DNA of 64,000 bases from Maratus speciosus. Its lineage: Eukaryota > Arthropoda > Arachnida > Araneae > Salticidae. A program made the position numbers and the translations under genes. Below the pieces are notes generated by a model, which saw only the letters and a program-made list of their open reading frames with translations, did not search any database and was not told where the DNA came from. The first letter of the stretch is position 1. Each line of letters begins with the position of its first letter. Shown piece after piece: positions 1 to 10,077 of the stretch. The stretch spans positions 186,343,377 through 186,407,376 of the forward strand of contig OZ010792.1 of NCBI GenBank assembly GCA_963932465.1, given 5' to 3'.

Positions 1-117
1 AGAGAGGTCGGGGGTGGGGGTTGGGGGGGGGGGGTGCGTTGTTGGCACGCCATATTCAGTTGAATTTTTTGGGGGGAAAATATTGGCACGCAGATGTAAA
101 AAAGTTCGCCGACCCTG
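1..117. mobile_element. right terminus of a hAT-like element (truncated by window edge)
   Basis: On the minus strand the end at 117 reads CAGGGTCGGCGAAC, a hAT-type terminal inverted repeat start, followed inward by G/C-rich and TTGGCACGC-containing sequence. The other end lies outside the window, so neither the family nor the target duplication can be confirmed. The flank after the end begins ACCTAGGA. Confidence 0.4.
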
Positions 118-1180
118 ACCTAGGACATATTTCCAGCTTGTTTTCCCTAGTTTTGGTACTCAACATGTTATACATTTTTATGTATTACAAATGTTAGGAA
201 CTGAGTACTATTATTATCCTGCAAACCTTTGCATGCAAATCAGAAATTTAAGACTTTCTTTTTGCACAAATTTTATGGACACATTTTCGCAGAATATAGA
301 AGCCTTTGGCAAAATTAAATGAATAATAATAGCAAAAAATTAGGAATCTGCTAAACCACAATCCTCCATCCACCCTGCAAAAAATTATTATATAATGAAG
401 GGCATATTCTGCTAATTGCAGAAATGTCAGTGAAGGCTTACTGTGGAGACCTGAAAAGTTTTTGGTTTCAATCTGTTTGTTAGTTAGTTAGTTAGTCTGT
501 CTGTCCTGCGATAACTGCCGCAAAAAGTATCCGATTAGCTTGAAATTAAGGATGCATGTTGGTGAGGTCCCCTGATTTAGCTGCATAGTTTTTGGTTAAA
601 TTTGGTTCATTCGTTCAGAATATATAGAAAATTTTATTTTGCACCTGTTTCTTATAGCAATTCAGACGATTTTTCCATTTTTATCTGTTGAAAAGAAATG
701 GCTCGTATGATTGAAAGATTTAAACGATAAACTATGGATAATGGAATTTCCTAATTAGAACCATACATTATTCATATTAGTTTGAAATTTTGTGTATACA
801 TTTGTCAGAGTTTTTAAATTCGGTGTATAACTTATGGAGGGATTTTATATGTGTTCCAATAATATAAAATATCTTCTTTTATAAATTTACTTTTTTTTTA
901 ATGCACATATTTCATTGTCTTCCTTTTCTTTTAAATGTTGCCTAGCAACGGAACTACACCTAAAAATATTGGAAATGTGAAAGTATGTGTAATTGTTTGA
1001 AGTCAAATTAATGTCAAAAGGATGAATTAATACATTTGTGTCTTTACATATAGATGGAATTTAACCCCAGAAATAAAGAAAGGGTATGTTCTATTGATTT
1101 TGTTCAAATATTTTTCTTTTAAAATAAAAAGTTCATTATTTTCAATAAGGAATAAATTGACATTTTGCTATAAAATTTAA

Positions 1181-1214
<34 letters not shown>

Positions 1215-1317
1215 ATTGCCAAGAAAATTTGATCCCGGAATAATAATTTAACCTAAACAGTTCATTTTGATTTGAAAGATTTTCATGTGCAAGAGGAAAA
1301 TGAAATAATAATTGCAA
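118..1317. other. AT-rich stretch, no gene seen
   Basis: Only low-complexity structure is visible: a TTAG/TCTG simple run at about 479-505 and a poly-T tract at about 1182-1211. The sequence near 505-560 has a transposon-like look but I could not place it in a family. No coding signal is visible. Confidence 0.6.
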
Positions 1318-2072
1318 TTTAATATATTACAACGACCATTTGGAATTTATTTCGTCTACCAAATTCCATCACATCCTCTTCAACAACAGATCGCAGAGAT
1401 CAAATTTCAGACGACCAAAACCTTCATTGATAAACTCTCCAAGTGCTGTTTCGAGAAGAAAAACAGTTTACAAATCGAAAGCAGTTCCACCGAATCATCC
1501 ACAGATTGCAAAAAATTACCTATGTTGAGCATAATTTTTCCCAGTTAGAATCGGCCGATTGTAAAACACCGTGGCTAGTAGATTGGAGCCCCTCGAGACA
1601 TGGCCTTTTACTACCAATCGATTAAACATTAGATTGTTTCCTTTTCCGCATTCGTGTTTTATTCTATAATCGATTTTCATGGGCTGCATAATCAGTTGAA
1701 GACCTCGATTTCCATGGGCTACATAATCAGTTGAAGACCTCGATTTTCATGGCCTACATAATGAGTTGAAGACCTCAATTTTTGCTTTGCAAGACGATTT
1801 TCATTTCGGTGTCACTCTTTGGCTTTGGATTCTATTTGATAATTTGCACCTACCCATTTTGTAACTTTTTCAATTTTTAATGAATTTATGCCTTTCGATT
1901 ACCTATTCAAACAATTTAATGATTTTATGCCTTCCTATTACCTATTCAAATAAAAATTCTTCTAAAAGTAAAGAACATCGTTCGATTTCGTTAAAAAAAA
2001 TAAAATGCGAGCATCATTTGGCCCCATCCTCGACCGAAAACAACAACCATTTCCAAATGGTTAAAAACATAG
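1318..2072 (+). repeat. dispersed repeat A, copy 1
   Basis: This ~0.75-kb block recurs in the same orientation at 52808-53622. The shared text starts near TTACAACGACCATTTGG and runs to CCATTTCCAAATGG. Overlapping short frames (for example 1340-1528, with a related frame at 52831-53019) are conserved only as far as the nucleotides are, and stops interrupt both copies. I do not recognise the protein. A 35-bp minisatellite (three copies at 1671-1776) and two copies of a ~40-bp unit (about 1880-1955) are embedded. It may be a retrocopy or a decayed transposon. Confidence 0.65.
1671..1776. repeat. 35-bp minisatellite, three copies
   Basis: Three head-to-tail copies of a 35-bp unit beginning CGATTTTCATGGGCTGCATA, with a few substitutions. 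Copy 2 of repeat A keeps a shorter version near 53161-53235. Confidence 0.8.
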
Positions 2073-3519
2073 ATATGAATATTGGAAATAAAACGAAAAT
2101 ACGAAAAGAATGTGAATTTGATCTCATATATCTAAAATAAAACGAATACGCTTTGAGGCTGAAATAAAAGGGGCTTGTGTTATGATATTAATTCTTATTA
2201 TTAAAAAAAATGTTACTAATACCTCAGGGTTTATTGTCTGCACACAGCTAACAGAAATGTTTAATATTTAATCGAAAATTTGAATGCAAAAAAAACTTTT
2301 GAAAAGAAATTGATAGTAAACGTCAAAATTATGCACCACAAAATTATCACTGTCGAAAATGACATCATTGTATCAGGAAATAAATATTTTCATTAATAAA
2401 AACCAAATATTAACTAGATTGCCTGAAAAAATATTTTTTGACTACTGCTACTTCTTTATGCCACTTCATTTCAGAAAATATGAAAATTATTTTATTTTTA
2501 AAAGAAAATTACATTTTCATTCATAAAACGTAAACTTTTAATATAATTACGTCAATGTAAATCATTTTCTGTCTACCAGTATTGAAAAATAAGGCTCGGA
2601 AGTGTAACAAGAAATCTAAGATTTACGATAACCATTAGTGCAATCAATAAAAAGTTACATATGTAAATTAATGAGACCACGGGGGGTTCAGGACTTTATT
2701 ATTTAAAAAAATACCAGAATTAGTAGCTCATGAAAATTTTAAAATATCCTTCCATAACGTTTTAATTTAACGAATCTAATTCTGAAAACTTCGTATTTTT
2801 TATTCTTATAAATAATTACATAATTGAAAACTTTAAATTGCGGTTTGCAGGAAATTGAATATTACCAGAGTGTGTCTAAAAACAATGACTTGCAGAGCTG
2901 ACGTTGAGGCTCCTGATCTGCAGATTTACTAGTTTTTATAGCAAATAAATTCATACTCCCCCCCCCCCACACACACACACTAAAAATCCTGACTAGTGGA
3001 GCTTGTATACTTATTGAGAATCATAAAATTCAGTTTATGTCGTAATAAAAATCAATGCCAAAAGTGAATGAGCATGCAGACAAATTAAAAATAGGAAAAA
3101 TAAATAAATATACATTGAAATACAATAAGGTTTTTTTTTTTCAACTTGAAAGTTAATTGAACATTCTGTGCCTGTTTGCATGTGAGGAGCAGGAGCTGAA
3201 TTACCCACTTTAAAACCAGCTGTTCGATCAAAAACCGAATGTTTTTCATCCTGCTCGAGATACGTGAACCGCCGTCCCATTTATTAAGGCTGCGTAATAA
3301 TCAGAGTAATTTTTCTTAATTTAAATTTAAAATGGACTGTTATAATGCAAACCAACCTCAATATATAAATCAATGAAGGAATCTATCACAAGAAAAGAAA
3401 GAAAAATGAAAAGAAAAGAACATTCTGTTTACATTAGCAACGGTTTCATAGTAACAGCGATTGTAAAGATATGTTGTAACTCACCTGCGTTTCATAAAAA
3501 GGGTGTGTTCAAGATGCAC
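2073..3519. other. AT-rich stretch, no gene seen
   Basis: A poly-C run followed by a CA microsatellite lies at about 2958-2981. Otherwise it is anonymous AT-rich sequence with frequent stops in all frames. Confidence 0.6.
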
Positions 3520-3668
3520 GCGTGCGCTCAGGAGGCAGACATATGGAGAGGGTCTTTATCGTGGATAGAATGAACATTCAGCGCGTTCAGGAAAAGATCA
3601 TGGATTTCATAAAGGCTAGGGGACCGTTCCCGGGTTACAGAATATTGGGAATTAAAACGGCCTATAGA
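3520..3668 (+). other. possible old coding-like stretch split by a hAT insertion
   Basis: From the ATG at 3546 an open frame reads into the target duplication at 3661-3668. If the hAT-type element at 3669-8709 and one TSD copy are mentally removed, the frame stays open for about 15 more codons after 8717 before ordinary AT-rich sequence resumes. I do not recognise a family, and the piece is too short to call a gene. It may be chance. Confidence 0.15.
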
Positions 3669-4419
3669 CAGGGGCGCCATTTGAGGGGGGCTGGGGGGGG
3701 GCATGCCCCCCCCCCCCCCCCCAAGGAATTTGATATTTTAGAAAATTTATCTGTCATCGCAGGTCAGACTCAAAAGAATTTAAAAAAATTACTCAAAACC
3801 TAAAATAGCTTGTCAAATTTTATTACAATAAAAACACGTATAAATAAACACTTTAGGTACATAAACTAATAATTATAAAAAAAAAATTTCTAATTTGCCA
3901 ATTTATCTATTTTTTCCAAGTCTAATTTCCAAATTTCGCAATTTTTTTCTGCGGTTAATTGACGAATTGATTTTGCGTCGCTCTGCAAAAAAAATAAGCA
4001 AATAAATAAATAAAATAGCATGGTCTTCCCTTTAAAATTAAACAAGAGAGAAAAATCATGCGTCAAGCATAGATTATGAAACACTTTTCAAGAATGCTTT
4101 AGCAAAACTTAGCCTTTCAATAAGGTAAATAATATATCTAATTAAACATTTTAGAAAACATAAGGACTTTTTCCTAGAAATCCGCAGAAACTTTGCAATT
4201 ATATAAAATAGCAAAGGAAACCGAATCAGGTGAAACTTGCGCGTGAAGTGCTGTGCTATGGTATATAAGAGCATGGCCATTAGCCAAGAGATCATTAAAT
4301 AATCTGTGTTTTCCGATAATAGAGCCACAAGAGGAGTGTGTATGTATTATTGTGTACAAGTTTTACGAAAGCAATATTCATCAAGGAGCAAGTCCATCGT
4401 GAACTATTTATTTTCCGAA

Positions 4420-5340
4420 AATATCACCAAACGAACTACATACGATGTTCTAGAACGTTACTAGGAGGGACTCTCGGCCGAAAAAGAACTGGGATCGGGT
4501 AGGAAGGCAAAAAAAAAATCTCCAAGCCAGAATTAGAGGAGTTGAAAGGACTGTTTGACGAAAACGACCAAGTATTAATCCGTCCCATGCCTTCGAAATA
4601 CAGTGTTTCACCTAACCACAAACAAAAGACAATCACTAAGAACCTGAACATCAAATATTACAAGAAATGGTCATAACAGAACGAACAGAAAAACAAATGT
4701 GGTCACTTGTTCACAAAATTCTCTGATAGAATATTCATCTTCGAGGACGGTGACGGCTCATATTTTAAGCTCAATCGCTCCATGTTTAACTATAACGGTG
4801 GCTATTATACGTCTGACGTCTCCACGACCTAAGATATCATTAAATTTTCTACTAAAGCGAAATTCCAAGACAAGATCCTTGTACGGATTGCAATGGGTCC
4901 GAAAGGTTTGAGTCGTCCGTTCATCCGAAAGTCTGGGTTCGCTGTCAATGGGCAACGACATTTGAACAAGGGCATTCGCCGTCTTTTTATCCCCTACATC
5001 TGTAGCAACTACAATGACGGTGATTACGGTATCTGGCCAGACTTGGATAGCAGTCATCTCTGCAAAATCGTTCTCAGCCATTTCCGCCAGCAAAACATCA
5101 CTTTCATAAAGAAGTCTGACAACCCGGTTAGCGTTCCCCAAATTTGACCAATTGAGCGGTTCTGAAAGTACCTGATGTCAAAAATGTATGCCAAAGGCTA
5201 GAAAGCAGGTAACATGCAGAAATTGATCAATCGAATCAAGTATTGTTTCAAAATTATGAACTTAAATTTTGTACAATGTCTAGCAAGTACCACCAAAAGT
5301 AAAATCGATAATGTCAAACGGTTTAATTGAAATCCGATAA
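4420..5340 (+). pseudogene. Tc1/mariner-superfamily transposase, degenerate
   Basis: This is the remnant of a cut-and-paste DDE/D transposase acting on TA target sites. In the forward frames I can read the first catalytic region (DGSYF near 4750), then GGYYTSD, then GPKGLSRP near 4895. The second catalytic aspartate lies in WPDLDSSHL (about 5032), and PQI*PIERF near 5145 is the place of the third acidic residue in the usual PIE-FW motif. Alignment-like similarity continues to about 5340 (KYLMSKMYAKG). The N-terminal DNA-binding part before 4430 is poorly preserved. In-frame stops, including one at PQI*PIERF*, show it is dead. Family assignment is from motif order, and I cannot separate DD34E, DD37E and DD41D by eye. 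Confidence 0.75.
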
Positions 5341-5499
5341 CAGAGTGGTTATTGACTAAGGTGGTTATTGAAGTCACCTTACAGTGTCCATTTGAGTTCT
5401 TTATCTCGTTTTTTAATAACTTTCAAGTCAAGAAAAGTTTGTGCAGATTTCTAGGAAACAGTCCTTATACCACATTTAAAAAACATATTTCAATAATTA

Positions 5500-6377
5500 C
5501 CGCCCATAACCGTAAAAGTAATCCATTTCTTTTGTGAAGCTCTGTATATGATCTATAAATTTGTACATATGCTATACAGTGTGCTTAAATTATGTTTAGT
5601 AAGAAAATGCATAACACAGTAAAAAATTCCCTTTCAGCAGTTTCTACCGATAGGGGGAAACGTACTTAAATTCTTTTGTACAGCCCTGTATATGACATAC
5701 AGATTTTAATACACGCCACATATTAATGCTGAAATTTAATTCAAGCAATGCTTAAGCTACTTAAATTACGCTTCCATGAGTTAATATCCATAGGCGATTA
5801 TATATTCAGTTCTTTGCATAGTCCTGTATATGATTTTATTTATATGCAGCAAACTTACCTTAGTATATTATACTAAATGTAGTTGAGCTTGAAAGACAAC
5901 TTGAAGCTGCATAACTCAAATTAAAAACATCTTTAAGCAATTCCTGCTCTTTCTCAATAATGCTTACGAATTTTTCTGTGTGTCTTACGAATTTAAAAAT
6001 TGCTCTGTATATGTTCTATAGAATTTATGCACATGAATGTAGTATTCAAAAATTTAGTTAAACTAAAAAACCTTACCATAAGTGAAAACGGACTTGCAGC
6101 AATCATTCCTAATAGCCAAACTTCGCATACAGATTTGTTCCCGAAATCTTTTATGTGTCCCTGTAAATGAATGATAAATGCAATCCCCATCCTATTTTAC
6201 TGCAAGCATTTTGTTGTTAGCTTCAGTAATGTTTCATCATGTTTGAAATAGTGCAAAATAATTGAAATACGCTGCGAACAGTTTTTACCCGTAGACCATC
6301 ATATAATCGAACTCTTTTGCATAACCTTGTAAATGAGTAATGAATGCTTCGCACCCCATATTCTACAGAAAGTATAT
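5500..6377. repeat. degenerate ~135-180 bp satellite-like tandem repeat, first block
   Basis: A recurring core resembling CCTGTAAATGAACTAT appears at about 5540, 5688, 5822, 6003, 6161 and 6325, each preceded by a TAACGGAATACTTTTG-like stretch. Spacings are 134-181 bp. Monomers are strongly diverged. The block resumes after the MITE at 6386-7607. Two much better preserved monomers of the same family occur at 24760-25110. Confidence 0.6.
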
Positions 6378-6385
6378 ATTAGCAC

Positions 6386-7607
6386 TAGAGATGAGACGGA
6401 CTCAACCAGGACCTGACACGGGTTTGATTTTTATACCAGCCTTCGGGCTCGGGCCCATTCTTTCTCAAATTGGCAATTTTATTTATTCTCGTACTCGTAT
6501 AGAAACAAAAAATAACTTTTTTACTGCTTAAAAATTAACTATCCCATTGCAAATCTTTTTAATGCTATTTTGATCAGGAGGAAAGAGAAATAGATTTTTC
6601 TTTTCTTTTTTTTTCTTTTTTTTCTTTTTTTTTTAGTATTTGTCGAACATTATTTTGAAAGAAAACTTGTGATATTTGATGATTTATGTCTGTGGTTTAA
6701 CGCGAGTAACGACCTGTTGATGTTGGCGGCAATCAGAATATGGCGCCATTAGGATACTGTTTAATTGGAGTGTTTATTTATTATTACTTTTTTCAGAGAT
6801 CTAACGCGAAATAAATATTTTCTTTTATGTCAATCAGCATTAGCCTAAGATTTGCAAATTTTTAGTCTCCTATTGTCTGCGATTGTAATCGCTCTTTATA
6901 TGAAAATAATGTTGGTGATTTTATTCATGCTTCTTCTTGAAGTCTGCTCGATTTTATTCATGCTTCTTCTTGAAGTCTGCTCATTCTGTGGCTCTGTTCT
7001 TCATATTCATACAATCACTTTCATACGTAAGTAGATAAAATTGGCATGTGTTGTTATTCCCGATTGAAAGCAATCAAGCAGCGTTTCCTCTTTTTCTATA
7101 AAAGCATCGGATCTTTTTGGTAACGGTGTCAAATTTATAATTTAAACTGATTTTCAAAGCCATGATAAATGTGAAAGATTTACACCTTTTATAGGAAACA
7201 GAAAACGCTGTTCGATTCTTCGTCAAATAAATCATAATTTCTGCAAATTTCATTAATTTATACATAAAATATTCTTCGTTATTGTGTCAATCAGAGATAT
7301 CTACTTGTTGCGGGAGAAAAATTTAAAAATCTTTTTAGGGAAGTATATTTCTATTTCACACTAAACGTCTCTTTTGATAAGATTTAATGTAAATTTCATA
7401 AAATTAATTATGTGCTAGAGATTAACAGTTGTTAAAAAATGATATCTATTACATTTAGAACAGCTTTTAAATATGCATTTTTGTTAAACCTTTTTTCCGT
7501 GCATACTTTCGGTATCGGAATCGGGCTCTGACGGCACAAACTTTTTCGGATTCGGATTTAAAATTGTTGGCCCCGGGCTCTGAAAAATGAGCCCGAAGTC
7601 ATCTCTA
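6386..7607. mobile_element. hAT-type non-autonomous element, TIR TAGAGATGA, perfect 8-bp TSD
   Basis: The ends are TAGAGATGA and its inverse TCATCTCTA, flanked by a perfect duplication ATTAGCAC (6378-6385 and 7608-7615). Subterminal inverted GGGCTCGGGCCC / GGCCCCGGGCTC sequence is shared by both sides. The interior is AT-rich, with an imperfect direct repeat TTTATTCATGCTTCTTCTTG at 6919 and 6954. There is no transposase. It interrupts the satellite block described around it. Confidence 0.85.
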
Positions 7608-7615
7608 ATTAGCAC

Positions 7616-8000
7616 ATCTCAGAAATTTTTATCAATTTCATTATGTTTGTAACGGAGTAACATTATTAAAATACGTCACAAATATTCGTTCTTCATAGAC
7701 TATAATATAACGGAATACTTGTGAGTTCTCCTGGACGCGAACTGTAAATGCTAAACATAACATTACATGTAGTAGTCATCTTTTAGTACACCCCAATAAT
7801 GTATATAAATGTTATTATGTTTAAATACTGTAATACAACAATAATAAAATATACCGCAAATGATTTTACCCGATAGATCATAATCTAACGGAATACTTTT
7901 GTGTCCTCCTGTAAATGAACTATGAATGATACACACTTCATTTTGAATACCGAACATTCCATTGTAAACATTAATAACATATATCAATTACGCGTTAATC
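7616..8000. repeat. degenerate ~170-bp satellite-like repeat, second block
   Basis: Two further monomers, with cores near 7730 and 7911, continue the periodicity of 5500-6377 across the MITE. This confirms that the MITE landed in a pre-existing array. Confidence 0.6.
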
Positions 8001-8249
8001 CGAGTATATTTACGTGAGTTAGAGCATGACCAGACGGGCAGACAAACCTAATTCACTTTTCAACTGCGTTGGAAAGTGTTAAAAATATTTCTTGAAGAAT
8101 CCCATGCTTATAAAAATGTTAAGAATGGCATGCTATTTCAAACCCTTTCCCTCAAACAAAATCTTGCCTCCTCTCCCCACTCTAAGAAACTTATTAAATG
8201 GCTCCCTGTCCTGTCCGTAAAGCCTGCAAAGTAAAAAAAAAAAAAAATC

Positions 8250-8658
8250 TCCGTTTTAGACAGGTACCCTTCTTAGCAAGTATAATTATATAGTGCTTTC
8301 TTCATATAAGCTTAATTTTTTTTTCCATTTGCGAAACAATTCTTTTTTTGACAGGTTTCGTATTCGCAAGTTTTAGAATAAATGTAATATACCTATAATA
8401 TGTAATATACCAGTTCTCTTCAGAGGTATACTATAGAAAGGATCTTTTAAATGCCTTTAAGAATACTTGTAAAAAGGGAAACTGTCTATAATAGAATACT
8501 GTCTTAAACGGAAAAAATGTTAGTCACTATCTTGAAATTATGCCTGCTAAGATAAAAAAAAACCTGCTTAAAACGAAATTTTTCATAGGTTTTCGTTTTG
8601 ATGGGAGAGAGTACAGGCTCCCCCCCCGAACCCCACCCCACCCTTGGCTATGCCACTG
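8250..8658. mobile_element. right-end fragment of a CAGTGGCGTAGCCA-type hAT element
   Basis: Read on the minus strand the terminus at 8658 is CAGTGGCATAGCCAAGG, the same TIR as the element at 12911-17414. Inside it are the same family-specific repeats of AAACGGAATACT / CCGTTTTAGACAGG. The partner left end was not found, so this looks like a truncated copy. Confidence 0.6.
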
Positions 8659-9116
8659 TCCTCAAAGACAACTTTGCCCCCCCAAGAAAATTCTGAAATG
8701 GCGCCCCTGCCTATAGAGGCGCTGCTCGCAGCCTTCGGTACAGGAAAATTGTCCCTTTAATTTCCCTTTAACTAATGCTAAAATGCCATTGAAATAATTC
8801 TTTATTGTAAAAGCATTTGAAAGTTTTAAATATTCAAATTCGGATAATTTTTACTTTTTCATATAAGGCAGAACACAAATGTCACAGGATATCTGAAATC
8901 TTGCAAAAGAATAATCATTCTGAACAAATTTAAAATACATGTAAAGCAATGTGCTTGCACGGTACTATCCTGAAGCGAGAAGTTACATCTTTTCTCCACC
9001 CCCTGGCGTACTCGAGCGCTTGAATCGCGAATAGGTGACAACATTTTTTTTTTAATTAAAACTAATTTTTCTATATGCAATAATTTTTTTCGATTGGCCA
9101 CTTACATTAAAAAAGT

Positions 9117-9345
9117 ATTTTTCATATGAAAAATACGAATTATACAATCAAATAAATTTTTGAAATTTATCAAAAGCAATATTTTTCTATTAGCCGCATG
9201 CTAAGAGTTGTTTAACCAAGATTTTGCTACTTACGGCATCCTTTTATATTATGATAATTTCAGAGCTTATGTATGTCTGTTAAATTTGTGCTTTATTTAT
9301 ATTATTTTAATTATTTATTCATAGGGAAGTTTTTTTTTAATGGAT
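9117..9345 (+). repeat. dispersed repeat E, most diverged copy
   Basis: It shares scattered blocks such as GATTTTGCTAC, ATTAAATTTGTG and ATATTAGCCG, in the same order, with 47979-48240 and 51169-51411. Function unknown. Confidence 0.5.
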
Positions 9346-9885
9346 ATTAGCCGTAAGAAAATGATGAACTCTTTATTTTGTTTTAAGGGCAAACGATTAA
9401 TCTTTCGTAATCGAGCTCCGCGCGATATAGATACATTAAAAAATATTTCATGCATTAAAATTGTTTTTTAAAACCATAGACAATCAGTAAACTGAGATGA
9501 ACTTTGCTAACAAATTCCATTTGAAAAAAAAAAATCCAATTTGATGATCTAAAAATTTAAATTGTATGATTAAAAATGTTAGATTTGTGTGTTTTTTTTT
9601 TATATTATTCTTTTATTTGTTTATAAAAAAAGTATTAATTTGTTTAATTTGTCTTTCACAAATATGTTAGATTGAGTTTTTTTAATATTATTCTTTTATT
9701 TGTTTATAAAGGAAGTATTAATTTCGTTATGCAAAAATAGTCAGAAACAAATGCTGAACAATGTTTGTTGCTTTATGTGCAAAATGTTTATTATTATTAT
9801 GTATTGAAACCGGCACGTGATAAGATGAACTTAAAAAAATCATGCTTAAAGATTATTTTAAGAAACATAATATATCAGTCAATTA

Positions 9886-10077
9886 AGATACAGTTTTTAA
9901 ACAAATTGCATTTAAGTAAATTTTTTCCCTGTGCGACGAAAATTGAAAATGTACGATGGTCAGAAGATAGCAGTAACGAAAATTTCAAGACCGAAATTTG
10001 ATCGTGAAGTGTTGCCATTCGCAAAATGACGTCAGCGTTCCGCACAGATACGTTTGTTCTTTATAATATAGATACGT
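9886..10077 (+). repeat. dispersed repeat B, copy 1
   Basis: Matches 19299-19516 with shared blocks AAACAAATTGCATTTAA, GTGTTGCCATTCGCAAAATG and TTTATAATATAGATA. Both copies end just after the ATATAGATA motif, as expected for the 3' end of a mobile repeat. Superfamily unknown. Confidence 0.65.

Larger units (their letters stand above)
3669..8709. mobile_element. 5-kb hAT-type element with perfect 8-bp TSD, internally nested
   Basis: The left end reads CAGGGGCGCCATTT and the right end is its inverse, AAATGGCGCCCCTG. Both are flanked by an identical 8-bp duplication, CCTATAGA (3661-3668 and 8710-8717). An 8-bp target duplication with CAG-type ends is the hAT signature. G/C homopolymers sit just inside each end. 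I find no hAT transposase inside. Instead the body holds a dead Tc1/mariner transposase, a degenerate satellite, a second hAT MITE (6386-7607) and a fragment of another hAT end (8250-8658), so it is non-autonomous and heavily nested. Confidence 0.85.

Noticed and set aside
3522..3803. 93-codon frame running through poly-P
   Set aside because: It crosses the hAT left end and its poly-C tract, so the second half is not host coding sequence.
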